Assembly: GCA_028287115.1 (NCBI GenBank)
Contig: JAQBQF010000117.1
Location: forward strand, 48,927-112,926
Direction of reading: 5' to 3'
Source of the DNA: Myxococcales bacterium
GTDB taxonomy: Bacteria; Myxococcota_A; Polyangia; Haliangiales; Haliangiaceae
DNA length: 64,000 bases
Positions within the stretch are counted from its first letter, which is position 1. Every line of letters starts with the position of its first letter. Of this stretch, positions 22,811 through 30,602 are shown one piece after another. A program made the translations under genes and the position numbers. The notes under the pieces are model-generated. The model did not search any database. It saw only the letters and a list, made by a program, of their open reading frames with translations, and was not told where the DNA came from.

Positions 22811-24771
22811 TCGAGCCCGAGAGCACAGCAGCAGATATCGGCGTGGATCATGTCGTCGACGACGTGATCATGCGATCGCGCGAGTGGTTTCGCCGCGCGC
22901 AGTTCGAAGGTGGGTTCTGGTGGGCGGAGCTCGAGTCGAACGCCACGATGGACGCCGAGTACGTGTTGCTGATGCACTTTCTCGGCAAGCGCGACCATGC
23001 GATCTGGGCTGGGGTCGCGCAGGACATCCGCAGCTACCAGCGCGCCGATGGCAGCTGGGCACTGTACGAAGGAGCGCCGGGTGATCTGTCGACGACGATC
23101 GAGTGCTACTTCGCGCTCAAGCTCACCGGTGACTCCGGGCCTCACCTCGAGCGAGCGCGCGACTTCATCCTCGCGCGCGGCGGTGTCGCGAAGGCTCGCG
23201 TGTTCACGCGCGTTTGGCTCGCGTTGTGCGGTGAGTGGTCGTGGCACGACCTGCCCGCGATGCCGCTCGAGCTGATGCTGCTCCCCGCGCGAGCACCGAT
23301 CAGCATCTATCGGTTCGCGTCGTGGGCTCGCGCGACGATCGTGCCGCTCCTGATCCTCATGAATGATCGGCCCGTGCGGCCGGTGCCGAGGTCAGCGAGT
23401 CTCGCCGATCTGCGCGCCTCCGGTCCGGTTCCGATGGAGCCGCGCGACCGCATCGATCGCGTGTTCTTCGCGATCGATGCGGTATTGCACCAATACCATC
23501 GTCTGCCATGGCATCCGTTTCGGTCGCGCGCCCGCAAGGCCGCGGAGCGATGGGTGCTCGAGCACCAAGAAGCCGACGGGAGCTGGGGAGGCATCCAGCC
23601 GCCGTGGGTCTATTCGCTGATGGCGCTCTCTGCGCTCGGCTACGCCGTCGATCACCCGGTCATGCGCAAGGGGATCGAGGGTATGCACGATCGCTGGATG
23701 GTCCGCCGACCGGACGGCAGCGTTCGAATACAGGCCTGTCTCTCGCCGGTGTGGGACACCGCGCTGTCGCTCGTGTCGCTCCTCGAATCCGGTGTCGAGC
23801 CGGGCGATCCGAACGTGCAGGGCGCCGCGCGCTGGCTGCTCGAGGAAGAGGTCCGCGTGCCGGGCGACTGGCGCGTGTGGGTCCCAGACGTCGAACCGAG
23901 CGGATGGTCGTTCGAGTTCGAGAATGATCTGTATCCGGACATCGACGACACCGCGTTGGTGCTGATCGGTCTCCATAAAGCCGGTGCACTCGGCGAAGCG
24001 TGTCGCGCCCGCGCAGTGGCGTGGATGCTCGCGATGCAGAGCGACAGCGGCGGGTGGGCGGCGTTCGACAAGAACAACACCTCACGACTTCCGGCGCTGA
24101 TCCCGTTCGCGGATTTCGGCGAGATGATCGATCCGCCGAGCGCGGACGTCACGGCACACGTCCTCGAGATGCTGGGCGAGCTTGGTTTCGACCGCAGCCA
24201 CCCGGCGATCGAGAAGGCGCTCCACTACCTGTACGAGCAACAAGAGCCCGAAGGGTCGTGGTTCGGCCGCTGGGGCGTGAACCACATTTACGGCGTCGGC
24301 GCGGTGTTGCCCGCGCTCGCCGCGGTCGGCGAGCCGATCGACAACGTCTGCATGCGACGCGCTGTACGCTGGCTCGTCGAGCGCCAGAATCGTGATGGCG
24401 GGTTCGGCGAGGGCTGTGAGTCCTATGTCGATGTCAAAGCGCGCGGGAGAGGCCCGAGCACGCCGTCGCAGACCGGTTGGGCGCTGCTCGCCTTGTGCGC
24501 CGCCGGTCGTGCGCGGTCGCAAGCGGCGCGGCGAGCAGTCGGTTATCTGCTCGACACGCAGCGAGAGGACGGCAGCTGGGACGAAGACGCGTTCACCGGA
24601 TGCGGCTTTCCGGGCTACGCGGTCGGCCAGCAACGCGGCGCTCGGATCCGTCAAGGACGCGAGCTGTCGTCGGGCTTCATGCTTCGTTATCACCTCTATC
24701 GAAACTGTTTTCCGCTGCTCGCGTTAGGGCGCTATCGAAAGGCGCTTGGTGGAAAGGGAGGTATCGCGTGA
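22807..24771 (+). CDS. shc: Squalene-hopene cyclase
   Basis: A 654-residue cyclase, the normal size. The catalytic DxDD motif is present as YPDIDDTALV (D378, D380, D381). Repeated QW motifs are visible: QRADGSWALYEG, QEADGSWGGIQ, QSDSGGWAAF, QEPEGSWFGRWG, QNRDGGFGEG and QREDGSW, and FDKNNTSR and GVGAVLPAL are in place. It cyclises squalene to hopene/hopanol at the membrane. It is the fourth gene of the hopanoid operon with 4-base overlaps at both ends, next to a squalene synthase that supplies its substrate. Confidence 0.95.
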   Translation: MIEPESTAADIGVDHVVDDVIMRSREWFRRAQFEGGFWWAELESNATMDAEYVLLMHFLGKRDHAIWAGVAQDIRSYQRADGSWALYEGAPGDLSTTIECYFALKLTGDSGPHLERARDFILARGGVAKARVFTRVWLALCGEWSWHDLPAMPLELMLLPARAPISIYRFASWARATIVPLLILMNDRPVRPVPRSASLADLRASGPVPMEPRDRIDRVFFAIDAVLHQYHRLPWHPFRSRARKAAERWVLEHQEADGSWGGIQPPWVYSLMALSALGYAVDHPVMRKGIEGMHDRWMVRRPDGSVRIQACLSPVWDTALSLVSLLESGVEPGDPNVQGAARWLLEEEVRVPGDWRVWVPDVEPSGWSFEFENDLYPDIDDTALVLIGLHKAGALGEACRARAVAWMLAMQSDSGGWAAFDKNNTSRLPALIPFADFGEMIDPPSADVTAHVLEMLGELGFDRSHPAIEKALHYLYEQQEPEGSWFGRWGVNHIYGVGAVLPALAAVGEPIDNVCMRRAVRWLVERQNRDGGFGEGCESYVDVKARGRGPSTPSQTGWALLALCAAGRARSQAARRAVGYLLDTQREDGSWDEDAFTGCGFPGYAVGQQRGARIRQGRELSSGFMLRYHLYRNCFPLLALGRYRKALGGKGGIA

Positions 24772-25790
24772 GGCCGTTTACGTTCTACCAGCACTGGCTC
24801 GACGTCGTGAGCCGCAGCTTCGCGCTGTGTATCCCGCAACTCGATCCTCCATTCCGGGATCACGTGGCGCTCGCGTATCTCTTGTTGCGTGTGCTCGACA
24901 CCGTCGAGGATGCACCGTTCTCCGATGTGCCGACGCAGCAGCGCCAGTTCGAACGGCTGCGCGCGTTTCTGCGCACGATGCCGGCACAGACCGAGGTCGA
25001 TGCATTCGTCGCGGCATTCCCCGTGAATGTGAGCGAGGGTGAGCGCGCCCTGCTCGGGGAAACGTTCGCGCTGCTCGAGGACGCTCACGGCGTCGCCGAT
25101 CCCGCGCGGCGCGTGATGTTCCGTGCGATCGATCGGATGGCCGTCGGCATGGCGGCGTACGCGCGGCGACCACTGCCGCTGCGTCTCGTCGATCTCGAGG
25201 ATGTGGCGCGCTATTGCTGCTTCGTCGCCGGTGTCGTGGGAGAGATGCTGACGCAGCTGTGGTCGTTCGGTCGCCACGAAGCACCACCGCCGAGGACGCT
25301 CGCGTACCAGTTCGGTCTGTTCCTGCAGAAAGTGAACATCCTCAAGGATCAGGACGAGGACGAAGCGGCGGGACGTTTCCTTGTACCGGATCGCCTCGCG
25401 CTCCTCGCGAGCCTACGCAACGATGGCGAGGGCGCGCTCGCGTACTTGCAAGCGCTGCCACGTGTCGACCGTGGCTATCGAATCTTCTGCGCCTGGTCCT
25501 TGATGCTCGGCGCGGTCACCGTGGCGCAGCTCGACGAGCCCAAGCTGAGCCGCCGCGCCGACACCGCCCGGCTGCTTACGCGGACCGCAGAGATCGTCGA
25601 CGACAATGCCGCGCTCGGTCGTCAGTTCGCGGAGCTCATGCCGCCCCTTCCGGACATCGCGATGGGGGTCGCGATGCCCAAGCCGGAGTCGTTCGAGTGG
25701 TTTCGCGACACGCTCGCCGCGCGCCTTACCGACGCGCAGCTCAATCGACTCGGTATCTTCGGCGTTCGGGCTTCGGCGCTGGCCCGATGA
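24768..25790 (+). CDS. Squalene synthase (farnesyl-diphosphate farnesyltransferase type)
   Basis: From the GTG at 24768 the protein is 340 residues. A GGGAGG ribosome-binding site lies seven bases upstream, and the GTG overlaps the cyclase stop (GTGA). The motif SRSFALCIPQLDPPFRDHVA is followed by LRVLDTVEDAP with the first Asp-rich site DTVED at 44-48, and near the middle GLFLQKVNILKDQDEDEAAG provides the second Asp-rich site. This pattern (KVN/NIxxD) is that of the single-enzyme squalene synthase of eukaryotic type rather than the bacterial HpnC/HpnD/HpnE trio. It condenses two farnesyl diphosphates and reduces to squalene in one polypeptide. It supplies the adjacent cyclase. The C-terminal membrane anchor of eukaryotic enzymes is absent. 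Confidence 0.88.
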   Translation: MRPFTFYQHWLDVVSRSFALCIPQLDPPFRDHVALAYLLLRVLDTVEDAPFSDVPTQQRQFERLRAFLRTMPAQTEVDAFVAAFPVNVSEGERALLGETFALLEDAHGVADPARRVMFRAIDRMAVGMAAYARRPLPLRLVDLEDVARYCCFVAGVVGEMLTQLWSFGRHEAPPPRTLAYQFGLFLQKVNILKDQDEDEAAGRFLVPDRLALLASLRNDGEGALAYLQALPRVDRGYRIFCAWSLMLGAVTVAQLDEPKLSRRADTARLLTRTAEIVDDNAALGRQFAELMPPLPDIAMGVAMPKPESFEWFRDTLAARLTDAQLNRLGIFGVRASALAR

Positions 25791-26746
25791 CGCAACCGAG
25801 GGGCATGAGATCCGCGCGCGGGCTCGGGCTCGCGATGCGCTTGCTCGCCATCGCGGCCGTTGCGACCTTTCTGTGCGTGTTCGCGTGCCGGATCGACGGC
25901 TCCGCGCTCGCCGCTGCGTTCGCGCGCGCCGCGATCTGGCCGATCGTGCTCGCCGCCGCGATCCACTTCGCGGCACTCGGATGCAAGGCGACGTGCTGGC
26001 ACATCGTGCTCGCGCCTCGTCATCGCGTACCGACCGTGCGTCTGTGGCGATACACGATCGTTTCGATGGCGGCATCCGCGCTGGCTCCGGTGCGCGCCGG
26101 CGAGGCGTTGCGCGTGTGGGCGCTCAAGCAGCGTGACGGCGTGCCGGTCGCCGATTCCGTCGCGACCGCGGTGTGCGAGAAGATGCTCGACGGCGCCGCG
26201 ATGTTCGCACTCGTCGTCGCCATCCCGTGGCTCGTACCCGAGGTGCCACACTCGGTGAACCTCGCGGCCGTTGTCGGGTCGGTGCTCGTGGCCGCCGTGC
26301 TCGTCGCGCTCGCGCTTGCGGTACGGCGGGTCACGATGCGCGCGGAGCCGCCACGATCATGGTTCGCGCGTTGTCTCGCCGGGATGCACGTGTTGAGGAG
26401 CCCACAGCGCGTCGCGCGGTCGTTCGCGATCTTGCTCGCCGGCTGGCTGATTGATCTAGCGATGGTGGAGCTCGTGCTGATCGCCGTCGGCATGCCGGTT
26501 TCGCCGGCCGGCGCCCTCGTCGTGCTGCTCACGATCAACCTCGCGATCCTCGTGCCCGCGACACCCGCCCAGGTCGGCATTCACGAGGCCGGTGCGATCG
26601 TCGGGCTCTCGATCCTCCACGTGCCCGCCGAGCCGGCGCTGACGTTCGCGCTGATCTATCACGCGCTTCAGGTGCTCCCGCTGATCGCGGTCGGGCTCGC
26701 GCTCGAGTGGCGCCTCGTGGTCGGTCGGTCGCCTCAATACGGATAG
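25787..26746 (+). CDS. hpnL: HpnL-like membrane protein (LPG synthase TM-region / YbhN family)
   Basis: A 319-residue polytopic membrane protein of the YbhN/UPF0104 family, the transmembrane core of lysylphosphatidylglycerol synthetases. Seven or more hydrophobic helices are seen, with the family motifs SMAASALAPVRAGEALRVWA in the first half and NLAILVPATPAQVGIHEAGA in the second. In hopanoid clusters this protein is called HpnL and is proposed to flip a lipid or to organise hopanoids. The ATG overlaps the squalene synthase stop. It is the last gene of the operon and its end overlaps the convergent Omp85-like gene by 13 bases. Confidence 0.85.
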   Translation: MTQPRGMRSARGLGLAMRLLAIAAVATFLCVFACRIDGSALAAAFARAAIWPIVLAAAIHFAALGCKATCWHIVLAPRHRVPTVRLWRYTIVSMAASALAPVRAGEALRVWALKQRDGVPVADSVATAVCEKMLDGAAMFALVVAIPWLVPEVPHSVNLAAVVGSVLVAAVLVALALAVRRVTMRAEPPRSWFARCLAGMHVLRSPQRVARSFAILLAGWLIDLAMVELVLIAVGMPVSPAGALVVLLTINLAILVPATPAQVGIHEAGAIVGLSILHVPAEPALTFALIYHALQVLPLIAVGLALEWRLVVGRSPQYG

Positions 26747-27909
26747 CCGATCTCGACATAGACGTTCGTGCCTTCTCCGCCGGTGGCGAGGTCGATGCGC
26801 GCGACGGTCTTGGGATGTACGAAGGCCCGGAAACCGAATCCGGCGGTGAGCCGAGGATGCGAGACCGCTCCGTCGATCGTATCGAACACCTGACCCGCGG
26901 CGACGAAGGGATCGATCCGCCACTCGGTCGTGACGCCGAAGAAGTGTGTCTCGAGCACGCGCACGCGCTGCTCGAGCTCGACGGTCCACGCCTGGCGCGC
27001 GACGAACCGGCCGTCGGCGAACCCGCGCAACAGAAACGGGCCTCCGAGCTCGCTCTGGTGATAGAACGGAATCTCCGACGAGCTCACCGCGCTCCAGTGG
27101 AACCGCCACGCGCCCGACAACCACGACAGCTCCGGTACGATCCCACTGGCGTCCGCGCCGGCCCGCAGGAACGACGGCGTGCCGCGGATGCCCTCGACGA
27201 CGGCGCCCGAGAGCTGCAGTCGCAACCCGCGGCTCGCGAAGGCGCCGCCGTCTCGATCGTCATACCGCACGTCGAGACCCTGCCAGGTCAGCGTCGACTT
27301 GCCGTGCATTCCGGGGATGTCCGGGAACACCTCGGGCGCGAGGGGGAGTCCGGGAACACCGATGTCCTCGACTCGATCGTGCTCGACACCGAGCGTGAGG
27401 CCGATGTTGAAGGCGCCGGCGAAGGTCCGGCCCTCTCTCGCGCTTGCGATCGCGCGCCGTCCGGTGAAGCTCGATGCGGCGCTCTCCGGCGTTTCCGGGC
27501 CGATCCCGTAGAACCGCCCGAAGGCGCTGCGCTGCAGACGGCCCATGATCTCCGACGTCCACGTGCCCGCGCGCTGCCACTCGACGACGGCGCGGTAGTT
27601 GATGTGCGTGCTCGCCGAGGCGATCACGGTCAGGCTGCTGTCTTCATCCGGATACGCGTACAGACGCAGCGTGCCGGTGTAACGGATGACGGAATTCCAC
27701 GTCACACTCGGTGCGAGGATCGCCTCGGTCCGCTGATCCGCGGGGCAGGTCCGCAGCAGGACCGGCATCACGCCCCACGTCGTGCCCTCGTTCGGATCGG
27801 TGGCCCACACCGGAAATCCCAGGATGTGCGTCTCCGACGGCTTCGCGCAGTCGGCGGCCGACGGAGCGATGCGCGCGAGCACGGCCATCAGCACGATCAC
27901 GGACCTCAC
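26734..27909 (-). CDS. Omp85/BamA-TamA-like outer-membrane beta-barrel protein
   Basis: A 391-residue exported protein with a signal peptide (MRSVIVLMAVLARIAPSAAD). The remainder has alternating residues and the bacterial surface antigen (Omp85) hallmarks: GGPFLLRGFADGRFV, the L6-like RGF motif, FHWSAVSSSEIP, and a C-terminus ending in an aromatic residue (EIGYPY). No POTRA domain is present, so it resembles the barrel-only members of the family. It is the third gene of a minus-strand operon after a PhnD-like binding protein and a TPR lipoprotein (gap 12 bases). Its exact function (protein insertion, lipid export) is unknown. It overlaps hpnL convergently. Confidence 0.8.
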   Translation of the reverse strand: MRSVIVLMAVLARIAPSAADCAKPSETHILGFPVWATDPNEGTTWGVMPVLLRTCPADQRTEAILAPSVTWNSVIRYTGTLRLYAYPDEDSSLTVIASASTHINYRAVVEWQRAGTWTSEIMGRLQRSAFGRFYGIGPETPESAASSFTGRRAIASAREGRTFAGAFNIGLTLGVEHDRVEDIGVPGLPLAPEVFPDIPGMHGKSTLTWQGLDVRYDDRDGGAFASRGLRLQLSGAVVEGIRGTPSFLRAGADASGIVPELSWLSGAWRFHWSAVSSSEIPFYHQSELGGPFLLRGFADGRFVARQAWTVELEQRVRVLETHFFGVTTEWRIDPFVAAGQVFDTIDGAVSHPRLTAGFGFRAFVHPKTVARIDLATGGEGTNVYVEIGYPY

Positions 27910-27921
27910 TTGTGAGCTCTT

Positions 27922-28707
27922 TCAAGATCCCGTCTTTGTGATTCCTGCGTGCGCCTCGGTGAGCCACGTCGCGGCCTCCGGATCGCCGGCGTCGCGGGCC
28001 GCGGTCGCGAGCGCGAGTGCCTTGCGGTACGCCGCCTGCGCTTCGGCGGGTTTGTCATTCGCGGCGAGCGCGTCGGCGAGCACGAGCTGATTCTCGGCAG
28101 CGTCGGGCACGAGCCGAACGGCGGCGGTTGCCTCCTCGAGCGCGGCCTCGGGATCGCCCGGGCCGACGGGCCAGGAAGGTGCTCGCAACAGCACGAGCGC
28201 CAGCACGCGATGCGGGCCGGCGGAATCGAGGCGCGGCGCCGCGGCGATCGCGCGGTGGAGCAGGTCGACGATCTTCCGGAGTGCGTCGCGCCCGGTCGAC
28301 GGTTGTTCGCGCGCCTGTTGGCCGAGCGCGATCGCCAATCGATAGTCGCACTCGGGCACGGTCGGTGCTCGGCGCTGGCACCACTGGCCGAGCTCGACCT
28401 CCTGCCGGGCGAGCTTGCCCTTCGCGGCGGCAGGCTCGTGCTCGATCCGATATGACAGCGCGCGCATCGCGCCGAGGAGCGCGTCCGCTCGGTGCTCGTC
28501 GGCGACCGCCGCGTCGAGGTACAGCCCTTGTGCCGCCGCGGCTTGGCCCGGCGTGGCGCGTCGTTCCCACGCCGCGTTCGCGTCGGCGATCAGTTGTTCG
28601 GCACTCCGGCCGTTCGCGTGGCCCGGCGCGAGCTTCGCGATCGGACGCGGCTCGTGCAGCGCCGATGCACATGACACGACGAGCATCGCAACGGCCAGCC
28701 GGGTCAT
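27922..28707 (-). CDS. TPR-type lipoprotein
   Basis: A 261-residue protein starting at the ATG (28707) that overlaps the stop of the preceding gene (ATGA). The leader TRLAVAMLVVSCASALHE has a lipobox (LVVSC or nearby), so it is probably lipid-anchored. Helical TPR-like units follow, such as LGQWCQRRAPTVPECDYRL, DALRKIVDLLHRAIAAAPRL, and PEAALEEATAAVRLVPDAAE. These units probably bind a partner, most likely within the operon with the PhnD-like protein and the barrel. The long reading from 28854 is not a valid start since it lies inside the upstream gene. Confidence 0.7.
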   Translation of the reverse strand: MTRLAVAMLVVSCASALHEPRPIAKLAPGHANGRSAEQLIADANAAWERRATPGQAAAAQGLYLDAAVADEHRADALLGAMRALSYRIEHEPAAAKGKLARQEVELGQWCQRRAPTVPECDYRLAIALGQQAREQPSTGRDALRKIVDLLHRAIAAAPRLDSAGPHRVLALVLLRAPSWPVGPGDPEAALEEATAAVRLVPDAAENQLVLADALAANDKPAEAQAAYRKALALATAARDAGDPEAATWLTEAHAGITKTGS

Positions 28708-29531
28708 CACGGCACCTTCGCGTAGGCTCTCCGCGCGGCGGCGAGCGCTTTGTCGTCCAGCGGCACGAAGCGATCGAGCTGGATTGCCTCGAGCGTGGCG
28801 GCTCCCCCGGGATCGGATGGGAGTGCTTGCAGCGCGCGATCGATCGCGCTCCAATCTCTTGCCGGCATTCGAGAGTCGATGGTCACGACGAGATCGGCCG
28901 GCATCGGCGGTGAGCGCGTTACGACCTCCAGCTTGGACGCGAACGGCAGGGACGCGAGCGAAGCCGCTTGCGAGCCGTCGAGCAGCACCGCGATCGGTTC
29001 GCCTGCCGCGGCGCGACGGAGTGACGACAGCACCGCGCCGGACTGGCTCAGCTTCACGTTCGCCGGCAACGCGCCGTAATCTCCGAGGACGGAGCCGCGC
29101 ACGAACGCCGGAGCAAACGCCGCGTTCGAGACGATCGTGAACCCAGCGAGCCCATCGGCGCCCTTGATGCGGCCCTTCTGCGCGACGAGCGCCCAGCGTT
29201 CGAGAGGCGGTCGACCTTTTTGGACCGCATCCAGGCGCGCGTGAAGCCCGAGCGCTTGCTCGTGCTCGAGAAAGAACGGGAGCGAGACGATGCCAAGGCC
29301 GGCCTTGGCGAATCGCTTCGCACCACCGCTATCGGACGGATCGTAGACCGCCGCGATCGGGATCCCGGCTTTCGCCGACAACGCCGCGGCGAACGCATCC
29401 ATTCGCGGCTGGGCTTCGTCGGTCGAGCCCGGTGAGCCCGGCGAGCTCACGACGAGGAGCTGCTTGTCCGGTGCGGCGCTTGCGGACACCGCCATGGCCG
29501 CGATGAGTGCAAGCTTCGACCACGTCCTCAT
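28707..29531 (-). CDS. PhnD-like substrate-binding protein
   Basis: A 274-residue exported protein with signal peptide TWSKLALIAAMAVSASAAPD. The rest has the fold pattern of PhnD/phosphonate-type periplasmic binding proteins: KQLLVVSSPGSP, AKAGLGIVSLPFFLE, NAAFAPAFVRGSVLGD and AVLLDGSQAASLASL. No ABC ATPase or permease is present nearby, so it is a solitary binding protein. It is the first gene of a three-gene operon that leads to an outer-membrane barrel. The GTG at 29549 could also be used; both give a signal peptide, and the position of GGAGG does not decide. Confidence 0.65.
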   Translation of the reverse strand: MRTWSKLALIAAMAVSASAAPDKQLLVVSSPGSPGSTDEAQPRMDAFAAALSAKAGIPIAAVYDPSDSGGAKRFAKAGLGIVSLPFFLEHEQALGLHARLDAVQKGRPPLERWALVAQKGRIKGADGLAGFTIVSNAAFAPAFVRGSVLGDYGALPANVKLSQSGAVLSSLRRAAAGEPIAVLLDGSQAASLASLPFASKLEVVTRSPPMPADLVVTIDSRMPARDWSAIDRALQALPSDPGGAATLEAIQLDRFVPLDDKALAAARRAYAKVP

Positions 29532-29556
29532 ACGAGAAGCGTTCGGCACCTCCGGA

Positions 29557-29595
29557 TCAAGTCAAGGCGCGCACAGGGATCCGCGATCGACTTGA
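29557..29595. promoter_or_regulatory. Inverted repeat in the spacer between PhnD-like and PAP2 genes
   Basis: TCAAGTC (29557-29563) and GACTTGA (29589-29595) are perfect inverse copies 25 bases apart in the 93-base divergent spacer. TTGACC at 29592 and TTGACT on the other strand may be -35 elements of the divergent promoters, so the repeat could be partly explained by two similar promoters or by a shared operator. Confidence 0.3.
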
Positions 29596-29624
29596 CCGAG
29601 TGAATTGCGGCGCTACCCCGTCTT

Positions 29625-30602
29625 ATGCCGACACCGCTAAGCAGCGTGCAACGGCAACTCGCTTCGGTGTTCGGCGCCTCACGCGTGCTCGTACGCACGT
29701 GGCTGCTCCCGTCATCGACGATGAATCGGCGGCTGTTGCCTCCGTTGCTCGGGTTTGCGTACATCGGCGTGATCGGCGTGCTCGGTGGCCTCACTCGCGA
29801 TCACGTCCTGCTCGGGATGCTGGGCCTCCTCGATCTCTACAACGACAAGACGCGGCTGTTCCTCCGGACATTTCTGCCGTTCATCGTGACCGGCGCGATC
29901 TTCGATTCGATGCGGTATTTCTATTGGGACGCGATCGATGGCCGCGTTCACGTCGTAGAACCGTATCTCTTCGATCGCGAGTGGTTCGGTATCGGCGGGC
30001 ACACGCTCAACGAGTATTTCTTCGAGCACCATTGGGATATCGCGGATCTCGCCTCGGGCTTTGCGTACCTGACCTTCGTCGCCGAGTTCATTGGGATGGC
30101 GCTGCTCCTCTTCCTACGCGGTCACGTCGCGCGTGCCGCGACGTTCGCGCGCTGCTTTCTGGTCGTCAACGTGATGGGCTTCATCACCTATTTCGTCTAT
30201 CCGGCCGCACCGCCTTGGTACGTCACCGCGCACGGACTTGGTCCGGCGCTCAGGAGTGTCCATCCGTCTGCCGCCGCGGCACACCGTTTCGATCTGCTGC
30301 TCGGCACGCATTTCTTCGACGAGGTCTATGGGCACGGTGTCGATGTGTTTGGAGCCATTCCGTCGCTGCACTCCGCCTATCCGATCGTTGCAGCCGTCCT
30401 CGCGTTCCGCATGCAGGAGCTGCGCTGGGCGCGGTGGCCGGCCGTGGCATTCGCGGCGCTCATGTGGTTCAGCGCCGTGTACCTGCAGCATCATTACGTG
30501 ATCGATGTCCTGTTCGGGATCTGTTATGGGGTGATCGCGGTCGCGATCGTTGCGGCATGGGAGCGGCGCCGCTCGGCGCCGGCACGCTGTGACGCGACCT
30601 GA
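29625..30602 (+). CDS. AUR1/PAP2-family membrane phosphotransferase-like protein
   Basis: A 325-residue integral membrane protein with six or seven hydrophobic helices. Motifs of the PAP2 superfamily AUR1 branch (inositol phosphorylceramide synthases and related) are present: FVYPAAPPWYVTA (the AUR1 'PxxPPWx'), GAIPSLHSAYP with the second catalytic region and YLQHHYVIDVLFG with the conserved His and Asp. Such enzymes move phospho-headgroups between lipids. It stands beside the hopanoid cluster region and upstream of an RND transporter whose start lies within its last 14 bases. The target lipid cannot be named; sphingolipid is a possibility. Confidence 0.75.
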   Translation: MPTPLSSVQRQLASVFGASRVLVRTWLLPSSTMNRRLLPPLLGFAYIGVIGVLGGLTRDHVLLGMLGLLDLYNDKTRLFLRTFLPFIVTGAIFDSMRYFYWDAIDGRVHVVEPYLFDREWFGIGGHTLNEYFFEHHWDIADLASGFAYLTFVAEFIGMALLLFLRGHVARAATFARCFLVVNVMGFITYFVYPAAPPWYVTAHGLGPALRSVHPSAAAAHRFDLLLGTHFFDEVYGHGVDVFGAIPSLHSAYPIVAAVLAFRMQELRWARWPAVAFAALMWFSAVYLQHHYVIDVLFGICYGVIAVAIVAAWERRRSAPARCDAT

